A stretch of DNA of 64,000 nt. Origin: Duganella alba. Lineage in GTDB: Bacteria > Pseudomonadota > Gammaproteobacteria > Burkholderiales > Burkholderiaceae_D. The stretch covers positions 35,717-99,716 of the forward strand of contig NZ_WKJN01000024.1 of assembly GCF_009674495.1 (NCBI RefSeq), in the 5' to 3' direction. Both the position numbers and the translations under genes were made by a program. Of the stretch, positions 35,609-44,432 are shown piece after piece (positions within the stretch are counted from its first letter, which is position 1; each line of letters begins with the position of its first letter). The notes under the pieces are model-generated. The model was not told where the DNA came from. It was given only the letters and a program-made list of their open reading frames with translations, and ran no database searches.

Positions 35609-36634
35609 ATGCAGACTGCGCCCCTGTCCTACGGCTCCGATCAATCCGGCCTGGTATGCGGCTACCTGTTTGGCCGCGATGCCGACGGCAAGGCCCTGCC
35701 CCTGGACACCGACGCCGCCTGCGGGTGGCTCAAGGAGCGCGAGCAGCATCCGCAGGAATTCGTCTGGCTGCACTACAACCTGGCCAACACCGCCAGCGAG
35801 AAGTGGCTGCACGAGCACACCGCGCTGCCGGAGGAGTTCTACGACAGCCTGCATGAAGGCCCGCGCTCGACCCGCATCGAACTGGCCGACAACACGCTGA
35901 TCGCGGTGGTCAACGACGTGGTGCACGATTTCACCTTCGAGCCGTCCGACATTTCCACGCTGTGGCTCAGCGTCGACAAGCAGATCGTCATCAGCGCGCG
36001 CCGCAAGCCGCTGCGCGCGGTCGACAGCCTGCGCAACGCGGTGCGCAACGGCGAGCCGATACGGTCGTCGGTAGAGTTGCTGATCCACCTGCTGCGCGAC
36101 CAGGCCGACGCCCTGATCAAGATCGTGCGCGACGCCATCACCACCGTCGACGGCATCGAAGATAATCTGCTGGCCGGAAAACTGACCACCAAGCGCGCCA
36201 GCCTGGGCGCCTTGCGCCGGGTGCTGGTGCGCCTGCAACGCCTGCTGGCGCCGGAACCGGCGGCGCTGTTCCGCCTTCTGCAAAAGCCGCCGGCCTGGGT
36301 GGCGGAGATCGATGCGCAGGAGCTGCGCCAGTCGACCGAGGAATTCTCCATGGTGCTGGCGGACATGGCGTCGCTGCAGGAACGCATCAAGCTGATACAA
36401 GAGGAAATCGCGGCGCTGGCCAGCGAGGCCAATAACCACAGCCTCTTCGTGCTGACCGTGGTGACCGTGCTGGCCCTGCCGATCAATATCATCGCCGGTT
36501 TGCTGGGCATGAACGTGGGCGGCATTCCGCTGGCCCAGTCCGAGCATGGCTTCCTGGTGGTGGTGGTGATTGTCGCCAGCTTTACCGTGATCGCCGGCTG
36601 GCTGGCCTTCCGCCGCCAGCGCGACGTGAGCTAG
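35609..36634 (+). CDS. zntB: CorA-superfamily zinc transporter ZntB
   Basis: 341 residues from the ATG at 35609 with GGAGA ribosome-binding site; the open frame extends upstream into the HDOD gene but without a start that fits. Large cytosolic N-terminal domain, then long helix and two C-terminal membrane helices (about 275-330). The pore motif GMNVGGIP is the GMN signature of CorA; LFVLTVVTVLALPINIIAGL precedes it. Length and N-terminus (WLHYNLANTASEKWLHEHTA) are closer to ZntB than to CorA. Ends overlapping the convergent gene by 53 bp. Confidence 0.88.
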   Translation: MQTAPLSYGSDQSGLVCGYLFGRDADGKALPLDTDAACGWLKEREQHPQEFVWLHYNLANTASEKWLHEHTALPEEFYDSLHEGPRSTRIELADNTLIAVVNDVVHDFTFEPSDISTLWLSVDKQIVISARRKPLRAVDSLRNAVRNGEPIRSSVELLIHLLRDQADALIKIVRDAITTVDGIEDNLLAGKLTTKRASLGALRRVLVRLQRLLAPEPAALFRLLQKPPAWVAEIDAQELRQSTEEFSMVLADMASLQERIKLIQEEIAALASEANNHSLFVLTVVTVLALPINIIAGLLGMNVGGIPLAQSEHGFLVVVVIVASFTVIAGWLAFRRQRDVS

Positions 36635-37106
36635 GGCCGAGCGTCCGTACCCGCCAGGCGCCGGCCGCCGCCGCCGCGATGCCCATCGCCAGCGCGATCA
36701 GGTTGTCGCGCCGGTAATCGCCGCGCACCTGCCCCAGGCTGGCCACTTCCTTGCCGCCCACCGCCACGCCGTAGGCCGTGTAAAACGCGCCCGGCGCAAA
36801 GCCGATGCCGGTTTTCTGCTGGCGGAAGAACTTCACCGTGACGGGATACAGTTCGGCGTCGCGGATGGTCTGGCGCTGGCGACCGTCACCGTCGCCTTTG
36901 GCGTACAACACCAGCTGCTGCTGGTCCGACAAAGTGAAATACAGCGCGCCGCGCGTCTCCTGCTGCCACATCACGCGGCCGCGCGCCGTCTCCAGCTGCG
37001 CCGCCCGTGGAAAGCGGTATTCCAGCACACCGAACAGCGCGATCAGGCCGATGCCGAGCCACAGGAAAAAATACGCCCCGCGCTCGCCGGCAAACCAGTC
37101 TTTCAT
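36582..37106 (-). CDS. Hypothetical membrane protein
   Basis: 174 residues: N-terminal helix (GAYFFLWLGIGLIALFGVLE), a beta-rich soluble domain (TRGALYFTLSDQQQLVLYAK) that includes a K/R-rich DUF3592-like pattern (VTVKFFRQQKTGIGFAPGAF), then a second weak helix (NLIALAMGIAAAAAGAW) and an Arg-rich tail. The tail overlaps the zntB 3' end, so the true stop is certain but the tail may be poorly conserved. Function unknown. Confidence 0.7.
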   Translation of the reverse strand: MKDWFAGERGAYFFLWLGIGLIALFGVLEYRFPRAAQLETARGRVMWQQETRGALYFTLSDQQQLVLYAKGDGDGRQRQTIRDAELYPVTVKFFRQQKTGIGFAPGAFYTAYGVAVGGKEVASLGQVRGDYRRDNLIALAMGIAAAAAGAWRVRTLGPSSRRAGGGRPASRRSR

Positions 37107-37136
37107 GTTGAGATGGCGTTGATGGAAATGCCAGCA

Positions 37137-37451
37137 TCATACATGCACAAGCTTGACCACGATAAGTACCATGGAAGAATTGAGCGCCGCCACGCCAACC
37201 AGCGTGGTGATCATCCACTTCATGATGCGCGTTTCCAGATCGGATAGATCGGCCTTGGTGGCGAAGTTTTTCGCCATATGCTCGATGGTCGCCTGCATAC
37301 TGGCCAGCGTAATATCGAGGCGAGCAATATCGTCTTTCGTGGCAACGGTTTTATTCAGCACCGCAAGGTCGCGTTCGACCGCCGTCAGGCGCCTGTTCAG
37401 CGCTGACAATTCTTCGCTCGGCTGTGTGGTGTCGGTTTCCATGCGATCCAT
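37137..37451 (-). CDS. Small tail-anchored coiled-coil protein (ATKxDL family)
   Basis: 104 residues. N-terminal coiled coil (LSALNRRLTAVERDLAVLNK), three ATK-type motifs (TVATKDDIARLD; NFATKADLSDLE), and a C-terminal transmembrane helix after RIMKWMITTLVGVAALNSSM. Ribosome-binding site AAGG six bases before the ATG. Third member of the family seen at 14151-14711 and 32319-32591. No function recognised. Confidence 0.75.
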   Translation of the reverse strand: MDRMETDTTQPSEELSALNRRLTAVERDLAVLNKTVATKDDIARLDITLASMQATIEHMAKNFATKADLSDLETRIMKWMITTLVGVAALNSSMVLIVVKLVHV

Positions 37452-37531
37452 CGTGCGCCTTCAAACCCAGCTCTGGCAAGCTGAGCAGGATTGATTTATG
37501 TCAAATACATGCCTTGCCGCTGACATCGGCA

Positions 37532-37559
37532 AATAAGTAAACTTTTTTGTTTACTTATT
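37532..37559. promoter_or_regulatory. 28-bp palindromic operator upstream of MFS/SufR-like pair
   Basis: Perfect 11-bp arms AATAAGTAAAC/GTTTACTTATT separated by six T. The core AAAC-N6-GTTT has the same spacing as the CAAC-N6-GTTG site described for cyanobacterial SufR. It ends 27 bp before the MFS start codon. Confidence 0.75.
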
Positions 37560-37585
37560 GTTGAGCCAGCACTACAGTGGAGGGC

Positions 37586-38794
37586 ATGAAAACATCCTTG
37601 CTCATCTTCTCCGCCTGCCTGCTGGCCCTGCTGTCCACCATCGGCGCGGCGCTGCCGTATCCTATCCTGCCGCCGCTGTTCGCGGCCGGCGCCACCAATG
37701 GCCTGAACACCTTCCTCAACCTGCCGCCCAAGCTGCTGTTCGGTCTGGCGTTGACCATCAACCCGATCGGCCTGCTGATCGGCTCCGCCCTGCTGGGCCC
37801 GATGTCGGACCGCTACGGCCGCCGGCCGGTGCTGCTGATTACCGCTGTCGGCGCCGCCATCGGCCACGCCGTCACGGCCGGCGCGCTGCTGATCGAATCC
37901 TACCCGCTGTTCATCGTCGCCCGCTTCGCCACCGGCCTGCTGGAAGGCAGCGGCTCGGTCGCGCGCGCGCTGCTGGCCGACCGCCTCGAAGGCGACCTGC
38001 GCCGTAAAGCGCTGTCGTGGTTGAACGGCGCCTTCTACATGGGCTGGCTGGCCGGCCCGCTGCTGGCCGGCGCCACGCTGCAATTCGGCATCACCACGCC
38101 GTTCTGGGTCGCCGTCACCGCGCTACTGATTGTCGCCGCGCTGGTCGCCGTCACGCTGCCGCGCGAAGCGCCGTCCAACGCCACCACTTCCTGGTGGCAG
38201 GTGGCGCGCGACCGCCACGCGCTCAACCTGCTGCGCGAACCCGATCTGCGCGGCCTGTTCATCATCACGCTGGCCTACACCTGCGGCGTCACCGGCTTCT
38301 ACGAGTTCTACCCGCTGTGGCTGGTGGAAGTGCCTGGCTACGGCGCCCAAGGCATCGCCTGGACCACCGCCGCCATGTGCGCCGTGATGACCGCCACCAC
38401 CATCGTCGCCGGCCGGCCGTTCAAGGGCGAGCCGCTGCTGCGCGCCCGTCTCTACGCCTTTGCTGTGGCGGCCATCATCGCCGCGCTGGCCGCCAGCAAC
38501 GCCACGCTCGGCATCCTGTGCATCGTCCTGTATGGCATACCGCATTCATTCTACAACGCCATCGTGCCCAACTATTGCGCCGAACGTTTCGGCGCCGCCC
38601 ACGGCCAGGGCGCGGTGATGGGACTGATTTCCACCACCTTCTGCCTGGCCAACATCCTCATGGCGCTGGTCGGCGCGGTGCTGACCTTGATCGACACGCG
38701 TCTGATCCTGCTGCTCGGCGCGGCCCTCACCGCCTGGTCGGCCTGGCGCATGCAAAGCTGGCACCGCAGCATGCAGACGGAGGCGCTGGCATGA
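37586..38794 (+). CDS. MFS transporter
   Basis: 402 residues from the ATG at 37586 (a GTG at 37577 is also open). Twelve membrane helices expected; motif A between helices 2 and 3 reads GPMSDRYGRRPVLLI, typical of DHA1-like exporters. ARFATGLLEGSGSVARALLA is the helix 4/5 region. Substrate unknown. Its stop overlaps the start of the regulator gene (ATGA), forming a two-gene operon behind a strong palindrome, so the exporter is likely controlled by that regulator. Confidence 0.9.
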   Translation: MKTSLLIFSACLLALLSTIGAALPYPILPPLFAAGATNGLNTFLNLPPKLLFGLALTINPIGLLIGSALLGPMSDRYGRRPVLLITAVGAAIGHAVTAGALLIESYPLFIVARFATGLLEGSGSVARALLADRLEGDLRRKALSWLNGAFYMGWLAGPLLAGATLQFGITTPFWVAVTALLIVAALVAVTLPREAPSNATTSWWQVARDRHALNLLREPDLRGLFIITLAYTCGVTGFYEFYPLWLVEVPGYGAQGIAWTTAAMCAVMTATTIVAGRPFKGEPLLRARLYAFAVAAIIAALAASNATLGILCIVLYGIPHSFYNAIVPNYCAERFGAAHGQGAVMGLISTTFCLANILMALVGAVLTLIDTRLILLLGAALTAWSAWRMQSWHRSMQTEALA

Positions 38795-39411
38795 ACACCG
38801 CCGACCAGACACTGTTCCTGATCAAGACGCGCGGCCCGCAAACCGCGCAGCAGCTGGCCGCGCTGCTGGACCTGACCTCGATGGGCGCGCGCAAGCAACT
38901 GGAATCATGGCAGGACAAAGGCATGGTCACCTACGAGGATGTGGCCGACAAGCCGGGCCGACCGTCGCGCCGCTGGCTGCTGACCGAAGCCGGCCACGCC
39001 CGCTTCCCGGACCGTCATGCCGAACTGACGGTGCAGCTGATCGACCAGGTGCGCAGTCTGTTCGGTGACGCCGGCCTGGACAAGCTGATCCAGTCGCGCG
39101 AAGCCAGCAGCGAACGCGATTACCGCCTGCATCTGGCCGGCGTCCGCGACCTGCCCGAGCGCGTGCAGGCGCTGGTCCAGGCCCGCACCGCCGAAGGCTA
39201 TATGGCCGAAGTCGAATCGCAGGACGACGGCAGCCTGCTGCTGGTGGAAAACCATTGCCCGATCTGCGCCGCCGCCAAGCAGTGCCAGCAGTTCTGCCGC
39301 TCGGAGCTGGACCTGTTCCAGCGCGTGCTGGGACCGGACTGCTCGGTCGGCCGCGTGGAACACATGCTGGCCGGCGCGCGGCGCTGCGTGTATCTCATCA
39401 AGCAAATCTAA
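38791..39411 (+). CDS. Fe-S-type (SufR-like) DeoR/HTH transcriptional regulator
   Basis: 206 residues from the ATG at 38791. N-terminal helix-turn-helix (TLFLIKTRGPQTAQQLAALL; SMGARKQLESWQDKGMVTYE) with a DKPGRPSRRWLLT wing. C-terminal Cys-rich part: ENHCPICAAAKQCQQFCRSE, then GPDCSVGRVEHMLAGARRCV. The spacing of Cys in NHCPI, FCRSE and GARRC resembles SufR, which uses them for an Fe-S cluster. I infer a redox or iron-sulfur-sensing regulator of the MFS gene. Not linked here to suf/isc genes. Confidence 0.85.
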   Translation: MNTADQTLFLIKTRGPQTAQQLAALLDLTSMGARKQLESWQDKGMVTYEDVADKPGRPSRRWLLTEAGHARFPDRHAELTVQLIDQVRSLFGDAGLDKLIQSREASSERDYRLHLAGVRDLPERVQALVQARTAEGYMAEVESQDDGSLLLVENHCPICAAAKQCQQFCRSELDLFQRVLGPDCSVGRVEHMLAGARRCVYLIKQI

Positions 39412-39528
39412 GGCATGGTGAAATATTTTGATAACTGTTACATTTTGATATGTTGCGGCGCGTTGCAAGCTGCACAATACCGCCTGCGGCACCCGGCACC
39501 ACTATCAAGAACCAACAGGAGAATCAAC

Positions 39529-40140
39529 TTGGCAAAATCTTTCACCACCATGGCCGGCGCAGCGCTGCTGCTGGCCTGTGGCGCAGCGTCGGCCCAACTG
39601 GGCAACGGCGGCGGCACCTATGCCGGCGTCGACAAGGTTAATCTGAATCCGCCGGCCATCGTCGCCAGCCACCTGGACAACGCTCAGCTGGTGCTGAACG
39701 CGGACGCCAAACTGCTGGGCGCTGTCGGCATGAACGACGCGGCCGCGCAGGCCGCCGCCGCCGGCACGCTGACCGCCGACGCCACCCGCGCCCAGATCGA
39801 GGAAGCGCTGAAAGTGCAGTCCGACAGCGGCCACGCGCTGGAACAGAAACTGGCCGCCAAGGCCGAGTTGAACGACACCGCCAAGCTGGCCTTCAGCTCG
39901 GCCGTCGGCGACCTGGCGCGCGGCCTGACCGCCGAAGCGGGCATGGCGCGCGACCTGGCCGAGGTCCGCAAGACGCTGAAACCCGGCGGCGGCGCGGCCG
40001 CATCGGCGATCTACCTGAGCAAGGCGCTGCCGGGCTCCGTCAAGGATCTCGGCGAAACGCTGCGCGCGGCCGCGGCCTACGCCAAGGCCAACAACATCAT
40101 GCTGCCGCAGGCAGCGACCGAGGCGCTGAACCAGTTGTAA
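39529..40140 (+). CDS. Secreted helical protein, TTG start
   Basis: 203 residues. The best start is TTG at 39529, with AGGAGA five bases before it; the resulting protein begins with a signal peptide (AKSFTTMAGAALLLACGAASA). A longer frame from 39415 has no ribosome-binding site and would bury the signal. The mature part is Ala-rich and helical (ATRAQIEEALKVQSDSGHAL) and unlike any family I know. Its end overlaps the convergent GGDEF-EAL gene by 44 bp. Confidence 0.75.
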   Translation: MAKSFTTMAGAALLLACGAASAQLGNGGGTYAGVDKVNLNPPAIVASHLDNAQLVLNADAKLLGAVGMNDAAAQAAAAGTLTADATRAQIEEALKVQSDSGHALEQKLAAKAELNDTAKLAFSSAVGDLARGLTAEAGMARDLAEVRKTLKPGGGAAASAIYLSKALPGSVKDLGETLRAAAAYAKANNIMLPQAATEALNQL

Positions 40141-42736
40141 GCAGCGCCGCCAGTTGCTGCGGCGGCAGCGGGCGGCTGAACAGATAACCCTGCATCTCGT
40201 CGCAGCCGTTCTCGCGCAGGAAGCTGCGCTGCTGTTCGGTCTCCACCCCTTCCGCAATCACCCGCAGCTTGAGGCGGTGCGCCAGGCCGATGATGGAACT
40301 GGCGATCGCCTCGTCGCCGCTGCTGCGTCCCAGATCGCGCACGAAGGATTTGTCGATCTTCAGCGTCGAGATCGGGAACGACTTCAGCGCCGACAGGCTG
40401 GAATAGCCGGTGCCGAAATCGTCGATCGACAGCGACACGCCCATCGCCCGCACCTCGGCCATCTTGGCCACGGCCTGCTGCAGGTCGCGCATGATCACGC
40501 CTTCGGTCACTTCCAGCTCCAGCCATTCCGGCGCCAGGCCGCTGTCGTCCAGCGCCCGCTGCACGCGCTGCACCAGTTGCGGATCTTCGAACTGGCGCGG
40601 CGACACATTGACCGAAATGCGCAACGGCGCGATGCCGGCATCCTGCCAGGCGCGGTTCTGCGCGCAGGCGCTGCGCAGCACCCAGTCGCCCAGCGCCACG
40701 ATCATGCCGCTTTCCTCGGCCAGCGGAATGAAGCGGTCCGGCCCGATCACGCCGTGCTCCGGATGGTCCCAGCGCACCAGCGCCTCGACGCCGAATACGC
40801 GGCCGGTATGCAGGTCCACCTTGGGCTGGTACACCAGGCGGAACTGGCCGTCGTCCAGCGCGCTGCGCAAGCCTTCCAGCAGCACCAGCTTTTCCTCGAT
40901 GCTGGCGTTCATCTCGCGGGTGTAGAACTGGCAGTTGTTCTTGCCCAGCTCCTTGGCGCGGTACATCGCCGCGTCGGCGTTCATCAGCAGCGTTTCGGCG
41001 TCGCCGCCGTCGTTCGGATACACGGCCACGCCGATGCTGCAGCTGACCTGCACTTCCTGCCCGCTGACGCTGACCGACTGCAGCACCGCTTCACGCACGC
41101 GCTCCAACACCGGCGCCGCGTCGACCGCCGATCCCGGCTCGCTCAACAGCAGCACGAATTCGTCGCCGCCAAAGCGGCCAACGGTGTCGCTGGCGCGCAG
41201 GCAGCCGGCCATGCGCTCGGCCACCACTTTCAGCAGCTCGTCACCGGCGTTGTGGCCCAGGCCATCGTTCACCAGCTTGAAGCCGTCAAGGTCGATGAAG
41301 GCCACCAGCACCGAGCCGCCGCCGCGCCGCGCCTGCGCGATGGTGTGCTCCAGGCGGTCGGCGATCAGGCTGCGGTTGGGCAGGCCGGTCAGCGTGTCGT
41401 GGTGCGCCAGGTGCAGCATGCGCTCCTCGGCCAGCTTGCGCTCCGAGATGTCGCGCACGATGGCCACAATGCCGCCCTCCACCGCCACCACCTGCTGGTG
41501 CAGCCAGCGTCCGCCCAGTTGCGGCACGGTGCTCTGCCACTCCTGTTCATGCATGCCGCCGACGTTCATCACCTGGATCAGGTGCTTCAGCATGCCGTTG
41601 TGGCGCGCATCCGGTATCAGTTCGCACATGGTGGTGCCGCACAGTTCCTGCCTGCTGCGGCCCATCATCTGCGCGGCGCGCTGGTTGGCGTCGACGATCT
41701 TGAAGTCGATGATCACGTCGTATTCGTCATGCACCTCGCGCATCAGGAAAAAGGCGTCCAGGCTGGCGGCCGATGCCGCCGCATAGGTTTCCTGCGCGCG
41801 CCGCATGCCGGCGCGGTTGCGCGCGCCCTGCCACGACCATAGCCACAGCAGCCCGGTGAGGAACACCAGGCCGCCGCTGAGGAGCGCGCCCTCCCACAAT
41901 TTTTCGCGGCGCTGGCGCTCGAAGCCAGCCATCAGTTCCTTCTCGTCCAGCCCCACCAGCACATTCAGCGCGATGCCGTGCAGCTCGCGCATGCCGCTGT
42001 ACTTGCCGCCGATCTGGTTTTCGAGCTCGCCCTCGGCGCTGCCGAGGCGCTGACCGAACGACATCTTGTCGCCGGTGCGCAGCGCGCGCACCACGCCGTC
42101 CGTGCCCACCAGTCCCAGCATGCCGCGCTCGCCGAGGCGGCTGCGTTCATAGCTGCTGGTGAAATAGGCCGGATCGGTTTCGACGATGACGATGCCGGCG
42201 AAATTGCCGTCGGCGTCGTCCAGCCGGCGCGTGAAGTGCAAATGCCATTCGCTGTTGGCGGCGTCGCGCAGCACCTGGCTGACAAAGGTGGCGCCGCTGT
42301 CGCGCTCCTGGTGGAATTTGAAGTAGCCCTGGTCGGCCACCGAAATCGACAGCGCGCGCGGATGGCTGGCCACCGTCATGCCGTTGCGGTCGACAATGCT
42401 GACCACGAACACCACGCCCGGCGGCAGCAGTCCTTCGCGGCCCAGCTCCGGCAAGGCGCCCAGCGCGCCCTTGCGCTCCACCGCGTACTTCACCATGCGC
42501 AGCGTCTGGTCGATGCCGTCGATGCTGCGCGCCACCTGCGCCTCGTAGGTGCCCAGCATTTCATGCAGCGAGTCGCTGGCCGATTCCTGCGCATGTTCGC
42601 GTTCGGCGTCGATCTCGTGGAAGGTCACCACCCAGATCGCCACCAGCAGCAGCAGGGCAAACAGCGGCAGCGAAACGTGCGTGTCCAGGCCACGGCGCGA
42701 CCAGCGCGCGCGCAGCGATTCCTTGTGGGGGGTCAT
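40097..42736 (-). CDS. Membrane GGDEF-EAL protein with periplasmic sensor and PAS domain
   Basis: 879 residues from the ATG at 42736. Two membrane helices (about 20-40 and 300-320) bracket a periplasmic dCache/PDC-like domain (GVVFVVSIVDRNGMTVASHP). Then a PAS (about 340-455), GGDEF with GRFGGDEFVLLL and inhibitory RASD, and a full EAL domain (VFGVEALVRWDHP; SIDDFGTGYSSLSAL; VIAEGVETEQQ). Both output domains keep key residues, so it could make or degrade c-di-GMP. Start overlaps the stop of the PstS-like gene as ATGA. Confidence 0.93.
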   Translation of the reverse strand: MTPHKESLRARWSRRGLDTHVSLPLFALLLLVAIWVVTFHEIDAEREHAQESASDSLHEMLGTYEAQVARSIDGIDQTLRMVKYAVERKGALGALPELGREGLLPPGVVFVVSIVDRNGMTVASHPRALSISVADQGYFKFHQERDSGATFVSQVLRDAANSEWHLHFTRRLDDADGNFAGIVIVETDPAYFTSSYERSRLGERGMLGLVGTDGVVRALRTGDKMSFGQRLGSAEGELENQIGGKYSGMRELHGIALNVLVGLDEKELMAGFERQRREKLWEGALLSGGLVFLTGLLWLWSWQGARNRAGMRRAQETYAAASAASLDAFFLMREVHDEYDVIIDFKIVDANQRAAQMMGRSRQELCGTTMCELIPDARHNGMLKHLIQVMNVGGMHEQEWQSTVPQLGGRWLHQQVVAVEGGIVAIVRDISERKLAEERMLHLAHHDTLTGLPNRSLIADRLEHTIAQARRGGGSVLVAFIDLDGFKLVNDGLGHNAGDELLKVVAERMAGCLRASDTVGRFGGDEFVLLLSEPGSAVDAAPVLERVREAVLQSVSVSGQEVQVSCSIGVAVYPNDGGDAETLLMNADAAMYRAKELGKNNCQFYTREMNASIEEKLVLLEGLRSALDDGQFRLVYQPKVDLHTGRVFGVEALVRWDHPEHGVIGPDRFIPLAEESGMIVALGDWVLRSACAQNRAWQDAGIAPLRISVNVSPRQFEDPQLVQRVQRALDDSGLAPEWLELEVTEGVIMRDLQQAVAKMAEVRAMGVSLSIDDFGTGYSSLSALKSFPISTLKIDKSFVRDLGRSSGDEAIASSIIGLAHRLKLRVIAEGVETEQQRSFLRENGCDEMQGYLFSRPLPPQQLAALLTTGSAPRSLPAAA

Positions 42737-43167
42737 GGCGTCACCTGTATGGCTTTGACGCTGGCATCCAGCGCCGACTTGTCGATGTAGGCGATCATGG
42801 CCGGATTGTCCGCCACCAGCTTGCGCACCGCGACGCTGCCGGACAATTCGCGCGGCGGCTGACCGCGTCCCGTGAACACCATTTTGGTCCAGTAGGCTTT
42901 CATCAGCGCCGGCGTGCGCGCCGCCACCGTGATATAGAAATCGTTGCGCAGCGCGCTGCCCAGCGGCAGGTCGAGCGCGATCGCCTCGGCGCCGCCGGGG
43001 AAACGGCCGTTCTGGCCGAGGAAGATGGCCGCCACCTGCTCCGTGCGCAGCGTGCTGACGGGATTCTTGGCCGAGACGATGACCACGAATTCGGCGCCGC
43101 TGGCCATGCCGCTGCACAGCAGGCACACCGCAAGACACCAGCGTAGACGGGAAAGGAGCTTGAGCAT
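42733..43167 (-). CDS. Small PstS-like periplasmic substrate-binding protein
   Basis: 144 residues from the ATG at 43167. Signal peptide (CLAVCLLCSGMASGAEF), then the PBP-like fold of PstS-type proteins: SAKNPVSTLRTEQVAAIFLG, then GGAEAIALDLPLGSALRNDF and VADNPAMIAYIDKSALDASV. Half the length of true PstS, and no ABC transporter genes accompany it. The start lies two bases after the stop of the beta-barrel gene, and its own stop overlaps the GGDEF-EAL start, which suggests that it acts as a ligand-sensing partner of that protein. Confidence 0.85.
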   Translation of the reverse strand: MLKLLSRLRWCLAVCLLCSGMASGAEFVVIVSAKNPVSTLRTEQVAAIFLGQNGRFPGGAEAIALDLPLGSALRNDFYITVAARTPALMKAYWTKMVFTGRGQPPRELSGSVAVRKLVADNPAMIAYIDKSALDASVKAIQVTP

Positions 43168-43169
43168 GG

Positions 43170-44432
43170 TCAGAACACGCAATCGAGGACAACGCTGACC
43201 ACCGCCACCGGATGGCCCGAGCGGAAGCCCGGCTGGACGTTGATGAAGGTGCCGGTCGATCCCTGCTGCGGCATGATGCGGTCGTATTGCAGCTTCAGCG
43301 CGTAGTTGGGATGCAGATCCCAGCGCAGGCCCGCGCCGGCGGTGCTCTGGCGCGGAATCGCCGCCAGCAGCTGGTTCAAGCCGCTGGTGAGCTGCCGGCC
43401 CACCTGGGCCTGGCGCGCCGACGCCTGGCCGACATCCAGCCCGGTGACGCTGGTTTGCATATTCGGCCGCGACACGGAATACAGCAGGTAGGGCGTCAGG
43501 TCGCGGTGACGATAGCCGGCGCTGAGGTAGGCGACGGTCTTGTCGCCCAAGTAGGAACGCGCATTGAAGCGGCCGATCTCGCCCATGGCGAACCAGCGCC
43601 CCGGATCATAGGTGAAGCCGAGCGTGGCGACATAGGCGTGCTTGGTGCGCAACTCGTAGCGGTCCGCCAGTTCCCCGCCCTGGTCGCCATACTGGCGCAG
43701 GCCGTCGAACAGTTCGCGCGCGATGTCCACGCTCAGGTCCGCGCGCAGCACACTGGCGCGCAGCGTCAGGGCGCCGGCGGTGGTGGTGTTCGACAGGCCG
43801 GTCAGGCCGTGCGCCTGCGCACGCGCGCCCGGCGTCGCCGGCACGTCGGCGCGGCCGTAGAACAACTGTGTCAGGTTGCCGGCGTCGCCGGCCTGCCAGC
43901 GGTAACTGAGGTCCGCACCGTCGCTGCTGGACAGCGGAATCGCGCCATACAGTTCCACCGGCGGCCGCACCCACGGCAAGGCGTAACCCACCTTGCGGTA
44001 GTCGCCGGCCAAAAACAGCGGCAGCGTGATGCGGCCGGCGCGCATGCTCAGATCCGGCGTGGCCTGGTACTGCAGATACGCCCATTGCACCGTCGGCGCG
44101 TAGCCGTTGTCCAGCGTGCGCTCGGACAGCAGCTGCACCACCGCCGACCAGCGGCCGTTCAGCGTCACGCCGGCACGCACGCCGACGCGGCTGTCCACCG
44201 TCGCGCTCCATGGGTGACTGTAGCCGGCCGCGCCCGGACTGAGGACGTTGGCGGTGAAATCGGCCTGGTCGCCATTGCTGCGCGCCGCACCCAGCGTGCC
44301 GAAGCCGCCAAAGTTCCAGCGCGACGCGCCCTCGTCCGCGCTGTCCGCAGGCTCGCCTGCCAGGGCTGCACAGCAGCTCAGCATCATCACGGTGGCCACG
44401 GCGGCGCGCTTGGGCGAGAGGTCTACGGTCAT
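43170..44432 (-). CDS. Predicted outer-membrane beta-barrel (porin-like) protein
   Basis: 420 residues with a signal peptide (VATVMMLSCCAALAG) and an alternating hydrophobic pattern throughout. The mature start WNFGGFGTLGAARSNGDQAD resembles porin N-terminal strands, and the last residue is Phe (VVSVVLDCVF), as in outer-membrane barrels. Internal turns such as RAGRITLPLFLAGDYRKVGY match the porin type often found with PstS-like proteins. First gene of the three-gene operon. Substrate unknown. Confidence 0.82.
   Translation of the reverse strand: MTVDLSPKRAAVATVMMLSCCAALAGEPADSADEGASRWNFGGFGTLGAARSNGDQADFTANVLSPGAAGYSHPWSATVDSRVGVRAGVTLNGRWSAVVQLLSERTLDNGYAPTVQWAYLQYQATPDLSMRAGRITLPLFLAGDYRKVGYALPWVRPPVELYGAIPLSSSDGADLSYRWQAGDAGNLTQLFYGRADVPATPGARAQAHGLTGLSNTTTAGALTLRASVLRADLSVDIARELFDGLRQYGDQGGELADRYELRTKHAYVATLGFTYDPGRWFAMGEIGRFNARSYLGDKTVAYLSAGYRHRDLTPYLLYSVSRPNMQTSVTGLDVGQASARQAQVGRQLTSGLNQLLAAIPRQSTAGAGLRWDLHPNYALKLQYDRIMPQQGSTGTFINVQPGFRSGHPVAVVSVVLDCVF

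Noticed and set aside
42737..43192. N-terminal extension of the GGDEF-EAL protein by about 150 codons
   Set aside because: The region encodes the PstS-like protein in another frame; the membrane helix of the GGDEF-EAL protein starts just after the ATG at 42736.
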